DNA of 64,000 nucleotides, taken from the NCBI GenBank assembly GCA_902582735.1, contig CACHTB010000002.1:1-64000 (forward strand). Reading direction: 5' to 3'. The first letter of the stretch is position 1, and every line of letters starts with the position of its first letter. Below the pieces are notes generated by a model. It saw only the letters and a list, made by a program, of their open reading frames with translations. It did no database searches and had not been told where the DNA came from. Shown here piece after piece: positions 42,600 to 53,884 of the stretch. This stretch comes from an uncultured Pelagibacteraceae bacterium. Its GTDB lineage: Bacteria; Pseudomonadota; Alphaproteobacteria; Pelagibacterales; Pelagibacteraceae. The position numbers were made by a program, and so were the translations under genes.

Positions 42600-43223
42600 A
42601 TGGGAAAATACAAACTAACCTGGAAAGATCTCACGTTAAGAGATTTCAAAATATATTTATTCGCTATGTTCAAAGCGTTTATTCCAAAGAAAAAAATCAA
42701 AAATTTAGACCACTTAGAAGAGTTTATTCAAACAAAATCTGCATGGGTAACCCAAGTAACTTTGTATAACTATTTAAAAACTAGAATGGGAACGAGATAT
42801 GTACTTCATTTTGAAAATGATGTTTTTATGGGGTCAGTAAACCTTGCAAAATGGAATATATATTCTGTATCCTTGCAGGACTTAACTTTTTTTACCTTCT
42901 CATACTTAAATGTAAATTTTAATTTTCAAGAAATAAGTAAAGCAAAAGAAATATTCAATAAGATTTTAGATGATGAAATTTCAAACAAGATGCCATTGGA
43001 TATTATTGAAACCGCTAGAAAAAGTTTTGATGAAAGGTTAGAAAAAATTAATTGGAATGAATATTATCAGGATTTGCCATTTAACCCTAGCGCTCTGTCA
43101 TTATATAAATGGGCCCCAATAGCAGAAGAGCTAAAAACTTTAGATCGTCAAATTGTACTTAATTCAATGATTTTAAAATGGGATATTATAAAAAAAGAAT
43201 TTGTGAGTTTAATTCAATTTTAA
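42600..43223 (+). CDS. Conserved hypothetical protein
   Basis: 207-aa ORF preceded by TATAAT at 42574-42579; located between symporter and acs. Confidence 0.75.
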   Translation: MGKYKLTWKDLTLRDFKIYLFAMFKAFIPKKKIKNLDHLEEFIQTKSAWVTQVTLYNYLKTRMGTRYVLHFENDVFMGSVNLAKWNIYSVSLQDLTFFTFSYLNVNFNFQEISKAKEIFNKILDDEISNKMPLDIIETARKSFDERLEKINWNEYYQDLPFNPSALSLYKWAPIAEELKTLDRQIVLNSMILKWDIIKKEFVSLIQF

Positions 43224-45295
43224 ATATTTTTTCTATTTTCAACTAAACTGTTTACAACGCTTGGGTCTGCTAATGTGGTAGTGTCACCTAATTGTTCATG
43301 TTCATTAGCAGCAATTTTTCTTAAAATTCTTCTCATTATTTTACCAGATCTTGTTTTTGGAAGACCTGGAGTAAAATGAATAAGGTCTGGAGTTGCCAAA
43401 GGTCCTATTTGTTTTCTTACCCAAAGTTTTAAATCTCTTTCAAGTTCTCCTGTTTCTGTCTCTCCAGCATTTAAAGTTACATAACAGTAGAGACCATTTC
43501 CTTTTATATCGTGTGGATAACCAACTACTGCCGCCTCTGCTACTTTTGGATGAGCGACGAATGCACTTTCAATTTCTGCAGTTCCCAAGTTATGTCCTGA
43601 CACTATAATTACATCATCCACCCTACCTGTTATCCAATAATAACCATCTTTATCTCTTCTACATCCATCTCCTGTAAAATATTTTCCATTGAACTGAGAA
43701 AAGTAAGTATCAATAAATCTTTGATGATCCCCATAAACTGTTCTCATTTGACCAGGCCATGATTGAGCAATACAAAGTCTTCCTTCTCCAGCACCTTTAA
43801 TTTCATATCCATTTTTATCAACTAGGACAGGTTTAATTCCATAGAAAGGTTTTGTTGCTGAACCCGGCTTAAGTGGAATAGCACCAGTTTGAGGAGCAAT
43901 CATAATTCCACCTGTTTCTGTTTGCCACCATGTATCTACGATTGGGCATTTAGAATTTCCTACAGTTTTATAATACCACATCCATGCTTCAGGATTGATC
44001 GGTTCTCCAACTGTACCTAATAGTTTTAGTGATTTACGTGATGTTTTTTTAACAGGCTTATCTCCTTCTCGCATAAGAGCTCTGATTGCAGTTGGAGCAG
44101 TGTAGAATGTATTAACTTTGTATTTATCAACTATTTGCCACCACCTTGAACTGTCAGGGTAATTTGGAATTCCTTCAAACATAATTGTAGTTGCTCCATT
44201 GGAAAGTGGCCCATAAATTATATAGCTATGGCCTGTTACCCAACCAATGTCTGCGGTACACCAGTAAATATCTTTTGGTTTATAATTAAAAATATATTGA
44301 TGTGTCATTGAAGCATAAACCATATATCCACCAGTTGTGTGAAGAACACCTTTAGGTTTACCTGTTGAACCTGAAGTGTATAAAATGAATAAAGGATCTT
44401 CCGCATTCATTTCCTCTGGTTCACTTTGATTTGAAACATCTTTAATCAATTCATGGTACCAAACATCTCTTTCAGGATCCCAATTGATATAATTTCCTGT
44501 ACGTTTTACTACAATACATTTTTTGACATTTGGACAATTCAACAAAGCTTCATCAGTCGTGTATTTAAGTGGAATTGTTTTTCCACCTCTCACCCCCTCA
44601 TCCGCAGTAATAATGTATTCCGACTCGCAATCGTTAACTCTTCCAGAAATAGACTCAGCAGAAAAACCACCAAAAATTATTGAATGAACTGCTCCAATTC
44701 TAACACAAGCTAGCATTAAAATTGCAAGTTCAGGTATCATTGTTAAGTAGATAGTAACTCTATCTCCTTTTTTAATTCCTAATTTTTTAAGTCCATTTGC
44801 TGCTCTAGATACCTTTTGATGGAGTTGTTTGTATGTAATTTTTTGACTATCTTTTGGATCATCTCCAACCCAAATTATTGCAGTTTTATCTTTTTTATCT
44901 TTTAAATGTCTATCAATACAGTTTGCAGATGCATTTAAAGTTCCATCTTGAAACCATTTAATTCTAACTTCTTTAGTGCTATATTTTACATCTTTGATTT
45001 TTTTATAAGGTTTAATCCATGTAATTCTTTTTCCTTCTTTTCTCCAGAATTCATCATTACTTTTTATGGATTGGGAATATTTTTGCTGGTATTTACTTTT
45101 ATTTGCTAAACTACTTTTTATCCATTCAGGTTTTGTTTTGATTATTACCTCTGAGATCTGATTTGTCTCTTGCGCTTGAACTTTTATTTTTTTTTTAATC
45201 TTTCTTGAAGATTTTTTTTTATTTTTGGACTTACTTTTTAATTTTTTAAAATTTTTTTTTCTATTCTTTGTTTTTTTCTTTTTTTTCTTAGGCAT
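43220..45295 (-). CDS. acs: Acetyl-CoA synthetase with lysine-rich N-terminal extension
   Basis: [55 protein letters not shown]. Confidence 0.97.
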   Translation of the reverse strand: MPKKKKKKTKNRKKNFKKLKSKSKNKKKSSRKIKKKIKVQAQETNQISEVIIKTKPEWIKSSLANKSKYQQKYSQSIKSNDEFWRKEGKRITWIKPYKKIKDVKYSTKEVRIKWFQDGTLNASANCIDRHLKDKKDKTAIIWVGDDPKDSQKITYKQLHQKVSRAANGLKKLGIKKGDRVTIYLTMIPELAILMLACVRIGAVHSIIFGGFSAESISGRVNDCESEYIITADEGVRGGKTIPLKYTTDEALLNCPNVKKCIVVKRTGNYINWDPERDVWYHELIKDVSNQSEPEEMNAEDPLFILYTSGSTGKPKGVLHTTGGYMVYASMTHQYIFNYKPKDIYWCTADIGWVTGHSYIIYGPLSNGATTIMFEGIPNYPDSSRWWQIVDKYKVNTFYTAPTAIRALMREGDKPVKKTSRKSLKLLGTVGEPINPEAWMWYYKTVGNSKCPIVDTWWQTETGGIMIAPQTGAIPLKPGSATKPFYGIKPVLVDKNGYEIKGAGEGRLCIAQSWPGQMRTVYGDHQRFIDTYFSQFNGKYFTGDGCRRDKDGYYWITGRVDDVIIVSGHNLGTAEIESAFVAHPKVAEAAVVGYPHDIKGNGLYCYVTLNAGETETGELERDLKLWVRKQIGPLATPDLIHFTPGLPKTRSGKIMRRILRKIAANEHEQLGDTTTLADPSVVNSLVENRKNI

Positions 45296-45309
45296 GTAAT
45301 AATTTAAAT

Positions 45310-45723
45310 TTAAATCTTACTCATGTTATTTATAATTTTCCAGCTTTTATAATCAACAGGCATTACTGAAAGTCTGCTTTGTTTGATCAAGGCTAAATGG
45401 CTTAAATCCTTATTTTTTTTAATATTTTCAAGAGTAACTGGGGTTTGAAGTTTATTTTTAAATCTTACTTTAACTGCAACAAACTTCTTTTTTTTATCTG
45501 TTGGGTCCATAAAGGCAGTTTTGATTACCTCAACTATAGCAACAATTTCTTTGCCAATATTCGAATGGTAAAAAAAACAGAGATCGCCTTTCTTCATGCT
45601 TTTCAGATTATTTGCTGCTTGATAGTTTCTAACTCCATCCCAATTCGCGCCTTTTGATCCAGCTTTGATTTGTTGATCAACAGACCAGACGTCTGGTTCT
45701 GACTTAAGTAACCAGTATTTCAT
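45310..45723 (-). CDS. EVE domain protein
   Basis: [45 protein letters not shown]. Confidence 0.95.
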   Translation of the reverse strand: MKYWLLKSEPDVWSVDQQIKAGSKGANWDGVRNYQAANNLKSMKKGDLCFFYHSNIGKEIVAIVEVIKTAFMDPTDKKKKFVAVKVRFKNKLQTPVTLENIKKNKDLSHLALIKQSRLSVMPVDYKSWKIINNMSKI

Positions 45724-46796
45724 TATAATTCTACTCCTGCTCCTTTTAGAAATCTAGCATTTATATCTAGAGGTAGTCTTGGTTCAGCAGGTAAATCCAA
45801 ATTATCAAATTGTTTATTTTTAAATTTTTCTAATCCTACCATTGCTATCATCGCAGCGTTATCCCCACACAATTTTAAATCAGGAAAAATAGGTTTAAAA
45901 TTATATTGTAAGCTTACTTCAATTAATTTTTTTCTTATACCTTTGTTTGCCGCTACACCTCCAGCTACTACAAATGAACCCTTATTTATTGAATTTAATT
46001 TTTTAAACTCATCTAATGCAACTTTTGTTTTTGTAAATAATATATCTTCTATCGTTCTTTGGAATGATGCTGCAAGATCAAATTTTTCCTGATCACTTTT
46101 AATATTTTTTACAATTCTTAAAATTGCGGTCTTTAGACCTGCAAAAGATAGATTGCATCCACCTTTATTAATTATTGGTTTTGGTAAATCATATTTTTCT
46201 GGATTTCCTTTTTTAGCAAACTCTTCAATTTTAGGTCCTCCAGGAAAATCTATACCCAACAATTTTGCGGTTTTATCAAAAGCTTCCCCCAATGCATCAT
46301 CAATTGTAGTACCAAGTCTTTTATAATCTCCCAAACCGTTTACGGATAGATACTGACTGTGGCCTCCAGAAATCAATAGTAGAAGATAAGGATAATCAAT
46401 TTTATCGTGGAGTTTTGGACTTAAAGCGTGCCCTTCTAAATGATTTACTCCTATAAAGGGAATACCCAAAGTTGATGCAAGTCCTTTACCAAAACTTAGC
46501 CCCACTGAGAGACAAACTATTAAACCAGGACCATAAGTCGCCGCTATCGCAGAAACTTTATTTAATTCAATTCCACTGTCGCTAATTGCTTTTTTCGCTA
46601 TAAGGTCGATTTTTTCAACATGTGATCTAGCAGCTAGTTCAGGAACTACTCCTCCAAATTCTTTATGAATATCAAATTGACTTGAGATTATGTTTGATAG
46701 AATTTTTGGTGTCCCAATCTCATCTTCTTGAATTAATGAAACAGCAGTTTCATCACAACTAGTCTCAATTCCTAATATTATTGTATTTTCTGACAT
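45723..46796 (-). CDS. tsaD: tRNA N6-adenosine threonylcarbamoyltransferase
   Basis: ILGIETSCDETAVSL, VNHLEGHALSP, LLISGGHSQYL. Confidence 0.98.
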   Translation of the reverse strand: MSENTIILGIETSCDETAVSLIQEDEIGTPKILSNIISSQFDIHKEFGGVVPELAARSHVEKIDLIAKKAISDSGIELNKVSAIAATYGPGLIVCLSVGLSFGKGLASTLGIPFIGVNHLEGHALSPKLHDKIDYPYLLLLISGGHSQYLSVNGLGDYKRLGTTIDDALGEAFDKTAKLLGIDFPGGPKIEEFAKKGNPEKYDLPKPIINKGGCNLSFAGLKTAILRIVKNIKSDQEKFDLAASFQRTIEDILFTKTKVALDEFKKLNSINKGSFVVAGGVAANKGIRKKLIEVSLQYNFKPIFPDLKLCGDNAAMIAMVGLEKFKNKQFDNLDLPAEPRLPLDINARFLKGAGVEL

Positions 46797-46854
46797 AAAA
46801 TTTTTTTTTTAATTAATACAATTAAATTATATGAATGTAATAGAAATTAATTTT

Positions 46855-47763
46855 ATGAAAAGAGATAACATTATAATTGGATCAAGGGGTAGTAAGCTTG
46901 CTATAATTTATGCAGAAAAGGTAAAGAGTGAACTATCAAAATTCTATTCTGGAAAGATTGAGGTAAAAAAAATAATTACCACTGGTGATCAGAACCAAAA
47001 TGAAAGACTTTCAAGTATGGGTGGAAAAGGCATGTTCTCAAATAATATTGAAAAAGAACTTTTAGAAAATAAAATTGATATAGCCGTTCATGCTCTCAAA
47101 GATATGCCATCAGTTGATACTATCGGACTAACAACAAATTGCTTTTTGAAAAGAAATTCACCAAATGAAATTCTAATCAGTAAAAATTTAAAATTTAGTG
47201 ATCTTAAGCAAGGATCAGTTATTGGCACGTCCTCATTTAGAAGAGAATATCAGTTAAGAAATGTTAGAGCTGATTTGGTATATAAATTAATAAGAGGAAA
47301 TGTTGATACAAGAATAAAAAAATTTGAAAATAATGAGTACGATGCAATCATTTTATCAAAAGCAGGGATAGACTCTCTAAATTTAGAAAATAAAATTACA
47401 GATGAATTTGATGTTGCAAAACTAGTTCCTTGTGCTGGGCAAGGCATAATAGCAATACAGTGTAATTTAAATAATCAGGAAATACTCCAATTAATTGAAA
47501 AAATAAATCATACACAAACTAGAATTATTGCAAATACTGAAAGAGAAGTTCTTAAAATCTTAGAAGGAGATTGTGATACAGCCATAGGCGTTTTTGCAAT
47601 AATAAAGAACAATAAAATTGAACTCACAGCAGAATTATTCTCTGTTGACGGAAAAAGCAGATTTTTTATCAAGGAAGATGATGACATAGAAAATCACATG
47701 ATTTTAGCAAAAAAGATTGCAGGAGACTTGAAGATTAAATCTAAAGGATCATATAAAGGTTAA
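46855..47763 (+). CDS. hemC: Hydroxymethylbilane synthase (alternative start 46831)
   Basis: IIIGSRGSKLAIIYAE, AVHALKDMPS, GTSSFRREYQL, GDCDTAIG. Confidence 0.97.
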   Translation: MKRDNIIIGSRGSKLAIIYAEKVKSELSKFYSGKIEVKKIITTGDQNQNERLSSMGGKGMFSNNIEKELLENKIDIAVHALKDMPSVDTIGLTTNCFLKRNSPNEILISKNLKFSDLKQGSVIGTSSFRREYQLRNVRADLVYKLIRGNVDTRIKKFENNEYDAIILSKAGIDSLNLENKITDEFDVAKLVPCAGQGIIAIQCNLNNQEILQLIEKINHTQTRIIANTEREVLKILEGDCDTAIGVFAIIKNNKIELTAELFSVDGKSRFFIKEDDDIENHMILAKKIAGDLKIKSKGSYKG

Positions 47764-47764
47764 A

Positions 47765-48463
47765 ATGCACATACTATTAACAAGACCTCTAGAAGATTCC
47801 AAAGATTTGATTATGAGGTTTAAAGAACTAGGTCATCAAGTTTCACATTTGCCAGTAATAACAATTGAAAAAAAAGATTATGGGGACCCAAATTATAATG
47901 AATTTAAAGGAATAATTTTTACAAGTTCTAACGCAATTAAAAATTTAGACATTTCAAAAATAAATAAAGATATATTTTGTTTTTGTGTAGGAAATGCAAC
48001 AGAGAAAATTGCAAAAGAAAAAGGTTTTCAAAATATTTTTACTGCTGAAGGAAATGTTTCAAATTTGAAAGAAATAATTTTACAAAACTTCGATCCTAAA
48101 AATGGGAATTTAATTTATGTAAGTGGAGAGTTAGTTTCTTATGACTTAGACAAAGAGTTAAAATTAGAAGGTTACTATGTGAAAAGAATTATTAACTATT
48201 CTGTAAGTTCCAATGAAAAATTATCTGATGAATTTGTAGGGGAATTAAAAAATTCTATACCAGAGATAGTTTTTATTTATTCTGAAAATAGTGCTCGTAG
48301 TTATCTAAACTTGCTTAAAAAATATAATTTAATTGATAATTGGATGGATACAAATTTAATGTGTTTAGGTGAAAAATCATCAGCTGTTCTTAACGAAATA
48401 AAGTGGAAAAAAATATTTTTATTTAATCCTGGTGAAGAAGAGTATTTACTATATAAAATTTAA
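47765..48463 (+). CDS. hemD: Uroporphyrinogen-III synthase
   Basis: ILLTRPLEDSKDL, GIIFTSSNAIKNL, immediately after hemC. Confidence 0.9.
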   Translation: MHILLTRPLEDSKDLIMRFKELGHQVSHLPVITIEKKDYGDPNYNEFKGIIFTSSNAIKNLDISKINKDIFCFCVGNATEKIAKEKGFQNIFTAEGNVSNLKEIILQNFDPKNGNLIYVSGELVSYDLDKELKLEGYYVKRIINYSVSSNEKLSDEFVGELKNSIPEIVFIYSENSARSYLNLLKKYNLIDNWMDTNLMCLGEKSSAVLNEIKWKKIFLFNPGEEEYLLYKI

Positions 48464-48466
48464 ATT

Positions 48467-49552
48467 ATGGAAGTCTTAAACAATTTTAAAAGCTTATTCT
48501 TATCAGTATGGGAAAAAGGTATTCTTGGGATAGATTTTTTTCAGATCTTAATTGGTTTGGGAATTTTTCTTCTTTTTCTTATTTTTAGGGGTTTAATAAG
48601 TAGATTAATTATCAAAAAACTGGAAATAATTTCTAAACGTACAACTAATAAACTGGACGATACATTTGTTAAATCAATGATGGGACCTGCAAGGTTCCTT
48701 CCAATTGTATTAGGAGTGTTTTTCGCAAGCTATTACATGTCATTCTCTGAAGACATGAGAGATTTTGTTGACAATTTAAACAGGACTTTAATAACAATTT
48801 TGATATTTTGGATTATTCATCAAATAATAGAGCCAATTTCTTATATTTTAAGTGGATTAGATAAAATTTTAACAAGAGAACTAATTGGTTGGATTATCAA
48901 ATCTTTAAAAATTTTAATTTTTATTTTGGGTGCCGCTGCAGTTCTCGAATTATGGGGAATAAAAATTGGACCAATTATTGCTGGTTTAGGTTTATTTGGA
49001 GTTGCTGTTGCATTAGGTGCGCAAGACTTATTTAAAAATTTAATTTCAGGAATTTTAGTTCTAGTTGAAAAAAGATTTAGAATGGGTGATTGGATCAGAG
49101 TAGATGGAATAATAGAGGGAGTAGTTGAGAAAATTGGATTTAGATCTACGGTGATAAGAAAATTTGATAAATCACTTGCTATAATTCCAAATTTTCAATT
49201 TGCTGAAAATGCTGTGATAAATGTTAGTCAAACTACTAATTGGTTAATAAGTTGGATAATTACACTTCAATACGACACTACAGTTGACCAACTTAAAACT
49301 ATAAGGAATCAAATAGAAGAACATATAAATAAAAGCGAGGATTTTGATCAATCCATTGGAGTAGCTGTGAGAGTAGACAAATTCGCAGACAGTTCCATAG
49401 ATATGTACGTTAGATGTTTCAGTAAAACAAATAGTTGGAATGAATGGTTAAAAGTAAAAGAGAGTTTGGCGATTTCAATAAAGCAAATAGTTGAGACAAA
49501 TAAAGCTTCTTTTGCATTCCCAAGTCAATCAATATATGTAGAAAAAAAATGA
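48467..49552 (+). CDS. Small-conductance mechanosensitive channel (MscS family)
   Basis: GLFGVAVALGAQDLFKNLISGILVLVEKRFRMGDWIRVDGIIEGVVEKIGFRST. Confidence 0.95.
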   Translation: MEVLNNFKSLFLSVWEKGILGIDFFQILIGLGIFLLFLIFRGLISRLIIKKLEIISKRTTNKLDDTFVKSMMGPARFLPIVLGVFFASYYMSFSEDMRDFVDNLNRTLITILIFWIIHQIIEPISYILSGLDKILTRELIGWIIKSLKILIFILGAAAVLELWGIKIGPIIAGLGLFGVAVALGAQDLFKNLISGILVLVEKRFRMGDWIRVDGIIEGVVEKIGFRSTVIRKFDKSLAIIPNFQFAENAVINVSQTTNWLISWIITLQYDTTVDQLKTIRNQIEEHINKSEDFDQSIGVAVRVDKFADSSIDMYVRCFSKTNSWNEWLKVKESLAISIKQIVETNKASFAFPSQSIYVEKK

Positions 49553-49842
49553 TAGCTATTTATTACTTAGCTCTTCAAGTTCTGAAATTGTATTCTTATG
49601 TGGTAATTGGCTATGTAATTTTAAGTTGGTTGGTTGGTTTTAATATCATAAATACTTCAAACAGATTTGTTTATTCCATATTACAGTTTGGTTATAGGTT
49701 TACCGAACCAGCCCTATCAAGAATTAAAAGATTTCTTCCTAATTTAGGTGCTTTTGACATTTCACCAATCATTCTTCTTTTGTTGATATGGTTTGTAGAA
49801 ATGTGTATGAAGCTTTACTTAGCACCAATTATATTTAATTAA
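49549..49842 (+). CDS. YggT family membrane protein
   Basis: YVVIGYVILSWLVGFNI, FTEPALSRIKRFLPNLGAFDISPIILLLLIWF. Confidence 0.93.
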   Translation: MIAIYYLALQVLKLYSYVVIGYVILSWLVGFNIINTSNRFVYSILQFGYRFTEPALSRIKRFLPNLGAFDISPIILLLLIWFVEMCMKLYLAPIIFN

Positions 49843-49845
49843 TTT

Positions 49846-50691
49846 ATGATTTTAATCGATGGAAAAAAAGCTGCGGCTGAACTTAGACAGGAACTAAAAG
49901 AAGAAGTTTCTGAATTAAAAAAAAAATATAATCAGGTTCCTGGTTTAACGGTAATACTAATAGGAGATTTAACTCCTAGTCAAATTTATGTTAGAAATAA
50001 GGAGAAATCAGCAATTGAGGTCGGCTTAAAATCTGATGTAATAAGGTATCCAGACTCAGTCGAAGAAAAAACTGTTTTAGAAAAAATAGAAGAGCTAAAT
50101 AAAGATAATAGTGTCTCAGGAATTTTAGTACAGCTTCCACTGCCAAAGCATATTGATAAACAGAAAGTTATTGAGGCTATCGATCCAGCAAAAGATGTTG
50201 ATGGATTTCATCCTATGAATGTTGGTAATTTATCCTCTGGATATGAAAGCTCAATTCCATGTACACCTCTTGGATGTTATCTACTTATTAAAAAAATTGA
50301 ACCTAACTTAAACGGAAAAAAGGCAGTTGTAGTTGGTAGATCAAATTTAAACGGAAAACCCATGACACAATTATTATTAAAGGAAAATTGCACTGTAATT
50401 ATTACTCATTCAAAAACAAAAGATTTAAAAGCAGAGTGTTTAGAGGGGGATATTATAGTAGCAGCAGTTGGTATACCTGAATTAGTAAAAGGTGACTGGG
50501 TTAAAAAAGATGCAATTGTTATAGATGTTGGAATTAATAAAACGGAAAAAGGTATAGTTGGAGATGTAGCTTTTGAAGAAGTTTCAAAAGTAGCTAAGGC
50601 GCTCACTCCTGTTCCAGGTGGTGTAGGACCAATGACAATAGCTTGCTTGTTAAAAAATACGATTGAGTGTTTTAAGAGAGCAAATAAATAA
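49846..50691 (+). CDS. folD: Methylenetetrahydrofolate dehydrogenase/cyclohydrolase
   Basis: GILVQLPLPKHIDKQKVIEAIDPAKDVDGFHP, PVPGGVGPMTIACLL. Confidence 0.97.
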   Translation: MILIDGKKAAAELRQELKEEVSELKKKYNQVPGLTVILIGDLTPSQIYVRNKEKSAIEVGLKSDVIRYPDSVEEKTVLEKIEELNKDNSVSGILVQLPLPKHIDKQKVIEAIDPAKDVDGFHPMNVGNLSSGYESSIPCTPLGCYLLIKKIEPNLNGKKAVVVGRSNLNGKPMTQLLLKENCTVIITHSKTKDLKAECLEGDIIVAAVGIPELVKGDWVKKDAIVIDVGINKTEKGIVGDVAFEEVSKVAKALTPVPGGVGPMTIACLLKNTIECFKRANK

Positions 50692-50697
50692 ATTTAG

Positions 50698-53235
50698 CTA
50701 TTGATTTCTTATTAAAGGATACACTTTAGGATTTAAATATTTTAAATTGGTAACCATAATTAAAACCAAAGTCACCAATCCTACTGAAGAACATAGGTAA
50801 ACTAAAACTTTAAAATCAAATTTCCATAGTAAATCAAATATATTTTCTACAATAAATTTTGAACCAGTCACTGCAAAAAATGTTGCAATTAATATTACAG
50901 ACATAAAAATAATAAAAAATTCTATTATAGAGGAGTATACAATATCTTTTTTTGAAAAACCTAAAATTTTAAATACAAGATTTTGGTATTCTTTAACTTT
51001 ACCCTGCACCATTATTGCACTTGTTATAACAATTAACCCAATAACTATTGTTACTGCAGATATGAGTGTAACTGCTATAAAAACTTTGTTTAAAACAGCA
51101 GTTACTTTGGTCAAATAATCTGCAATTTTAATCATGGATAGACTAGGCAATACTTCTAACATTAATGTTTCATCGAATTTGTCTGGATCATTAAATTTAG
51201 CAGTTGCTAAATATTCATGAGGAATATTTTTGGCAAACTGTGGGTTAAATAACATTGCAAAGTTAATGCTCAAATCACGATAATCAACTTCTCTAAAATT
51301 AATTACTTTGCCATCAATCTCACGTCCATAAATATTTAAAGTAAAAATATCTCCTAATTTAATTTTAAAATCACTTGCAACTTTTGCATCAAGAGATATT
51401 TGAAGCTCGTTGGGCTTAGATAAATCCCACCACTCTCCTTGTAAAATGGGGTTATCTTTAGGAACATTTTCAACCCAAGATGATCTTCTCTCACTACCAA
51501 TAACCCAATAACTATCATTGTCTGGTTTGATATATGTATTAGGATTTACACCATTAATTTTAACTATTCCGGATGAAACTATAGGCACAATCTCAATATT
51601 TGCATCAGGATCCATATTATAAATACCTTTTTCAAATTTTTCTTTTTCGCCTTTTTGAATTCCAACAAAAAAATAATCAGGAGCAATATCTGGTATAGAT
51701 TTGGCAATTTCTCTTTTAAAATTTGTTCCAACTAATGCTAAAGTTAAAAGCAAAGTTAGACCTAACCCCAAAGACATAACCGTAATTGGGGTAATACTTT
51801 TAGTTTGGGTAATATTTTTAATTGATACTTTTAAAAGGATATTAGAGCTAAAATTAAACTTTTTGAGTGAATATATTACAATTTTTGAAAGTAGAAAAAA
51901 AATAATTAAACAATTAAAAAATGCCACAAAGTATCCAAAGCTATATGTGGCCTTTTCAGAACTAAATGTAAATATCAATACTAAAGCCGACAGTAAAATA
52001 ATACTTAATGTTATTGATTTCTTTGAGTAGTAAAATTGTAGATTTTGAAAAACATTTCTAAATAAGTTTGAAGCTTTAACTTGATCAATTGAGCTTATTG
52101 TTGGTATGGAGAAAATAATTAGAACTAATAATCCCACTAAAAAAATTTTTATAAAATTTATCAATGAAAATTTTGGATAAACATTTAGTCCTAGTCCATC
52201 AGATAAATATTTATCAACAACAGGTATTATTAAAAAACTCGAAACATAAGAAATTACTGTAATGATAAATAATAAGATTAATAATTGAAGATAATATAAA
52301 TTTTTTATATTAACTGAATAAAATCCAACTGCTTTTCTCACTGCAATAGACATATTATTTTGATTTATGAAAGATAATAAAGTATTAGCAATACCTATAC
52401 CTGCAATTAAGATCGCACTTATTGAGACCAAAGAAAGAAACTGAGAAAAACTATTAATTATTCTTTTAAGACCACTCGCTGAGTTTTCAGGATATCTAAG
52501 CTTTACTTTTTCATCATTTTTAAAAATATTTTTAATTCTTTTCTCAATTTTATCTGGATCATCATTTAAATTAAACTTTACTTTATATTCATAATTTAGA
52601 AAGCTTCCTATTCCATTTAACTTTAATATTTCCAAGGTTTGCTTTCCTGCCAGTGCCCAGTCACCGAATGCAACAAATCCGCTGACATCTGGCACTGACT
52701 TTATTATTCCAATTACAGTGAAAATTTGATCTTGTACTTTTACCTTTTCATTTATCTTTATTTTTAATGTTTTCGATAAGCTCTCATTAATTAGTATTGT
52801 ATTTGGCTCCTCTTGCATCCTATCAAATGCACCTTTTGGTTCGTAAATAACTTTTCCATACAAAGGGTATTTTTCATCAACAGTTTTTATTCTCGTAAAT
52901 AATGATTTATTTTTTGTTCTACCTACTGTTGATAGCATTGTGCTAAATTCTATCATCTGAGAAACAGTTGAAAATTCTTTGACTTTATTTACTAAATTGA
53001 GATTTCCTTGGTTTCTATTGTAATCAATCTCAAGATCTCCTCCTAATAAAACTTTAGCATTGTCATTTAGCTCTTTTTTTAAACTATCTTCAATTGTAAA
53101 GATTGCACTTAATATAAAAAGACTAATAAACAATGTTAAAATGATGCTCGATATTTTTTTATAGTTTCTACCTAAATCTTTTGAGGCGTATTTGAAAATT
53201 AAAGTAAATTCAGAATATTTATTTAATTTTTCCAT
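50698..53235 (-). CDS. ABC transporter permease (YbbP/FtsX-type)
   Basis: 845 aa, two FtsX-like TM blocks, paired with ATPase and tesA as ybbAP-tesA. Confidence 0.92.
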   Translation of the reverse strand: MEKLNKYSEFTLIFKYASKDLGRNYKKISSIILTLFISLFILSAIFTIEDSLKKELNDNAKVLLGGDLEIDYNRNQGNLNLVNKVKEFSTVSQMIEFSTMLSTVGRTKNKSLFTRIKTVDEKYPLYGKVIYEPKGAFDRMQEEPNTILINESLSKTLKIKINEKVKVQDQIFTVIGIIKSVPDVSGFVAFGDWALAGKQTLEILKLNGIGSFLNYEYKVKFNLNDDPDKIEKRIKNIFKNDEKVKLRYPENSASGLKRIINSFSQFLSLVSISAILIAGIGIANTLLSFINQNNMSIAVRKAVGFYSVNIKNLYYLQLLILLFIITVISYVSSFLIIPVVDKYLSDGLGLNVYPKFSLINFIKIFLVGLLVLIIFSIPTISSIDQVKASNLFRNVFQNLQFYYSKKSITLSIILLSALVLIFTFSSEKATYSFGYFVAFFNCLIIFFLLSKIVIYSLKKFNFSSNILLKVSIKNITQTKSITPITVMSLGLGLTLLLTLALVGTNFKREIAKSIPDIAPDYFFVGIQKGEKEKFEKGIYNMDPDANIEIVPIVSSGIVKINGVNPNTYIKPDNDSYWVIGSERRSSWVENVPKDNPILQGEWWDLSKPNELQISLDAKVASDFKIKLGDIFTLNIYGREIDGKVINFREVDYRDLSINFAMLFNPQFAKNIPHEYLATAKFNDPDKFDETLMLEVLPSLSMIKIADYLTKVTAVLNKVFIAVTLISAVTIVIGLIVITSAIMVQGKVKEYQNLVFKILGFSKKDIVYSSIIEFFIIFMSVILIATFFAVTGSKFIVENIFDLLWKFDFKVLVYLCSSVGLVTLVLIMVTNLKYLNPKVYPLIRNQ

Positions 53236-53884
53236 CTTTTATATTTATTTTTCGTTTTGATTTGTCTGCTAACTTTGGGTCATGGGTAACTATAATTAAA
53301 GAAGACCCCTCTTCTTTTACATATTTAAATAATATATCAGAAATCATTAAAGAGTTCTCCGTATCCAAGTTTCCGGTTGGTTCATCTGCTAATATCAAGT
53401 CTGGTTTCATTGCAATAGCTCTTGCGATAGCTACTCTTTGTTGCTCTCCTCCTGATAGTTGACTTGGAAGATTATTAAATCTGTGTTTCAAACCAAATCT
53501 ATCTAATAATATTTTTGCTTCTTTCTTAGGATTTTTGAATTTATTAAGTTCTAAAGTTAAAGCTACATTTTCAAGAGCAGTATAATTTGGAATTAAATAG
53601 AAAGACTGAAATATAATTCCTATACTTTTCTTTCTGACTTCAGAGATTTCATCCTCAGTTAGACTTGTTATTTCTTTTTCTTTGAAAATAATTTTGCCTG
53701 AGGTTGGACGCTCAAGTCCACCAATTAACATAATCAAACTTGTTTTTCCAGATCCACTTTCCCCAACTACGGAAACTGTTTCTTTTTTTTTTATTATTAG
53801 ATCAATATTATTTAAAACACTTATGTTCTTTTTCCCAGTTTGGTATTTGAGATTTATTTTTTTTAATTTAAGAAGTGTAGTCAT
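53219..53884 (-). CDS. ABC transporter ATP-binding protein (YbbA/LolD-like)
   Basis: VVGESGSGKTSLIMLIGGL, LSGGEQQRVAIARAIAMKPDLILADEPTGNLD; start MTTLLKLKK at 53884 preferred over 53932. Confidence 0.95.
   Translation of the reverse strand: MTTLLKLKKINLKYQTGKKNISVLNNIDLIIKKKETVSVVGESGSGKTSLIMLIGGLERPTSGKIIFKEKEITSLTEDEISEVRKKSIGIIFQSFYLIPNYTALENVALTLELNKFKNPKKEAKILLDRFGLKHRFNNLPSQLSGGEQQRVAIARAIAMKPDLILADEPTGNLDTENSLMISDILFKYVKEEGSSLIIVTHDPKLADKSKRKINIKDGKIK

Noticed and set aside
53682-53882. Long N-terminal extension of the tesA ORF (MKIILPEVGRSS...)
   Set aside because: Antisense to the ABC ATPase; the signal peptide and SGNH domain start at the ATG at 53883
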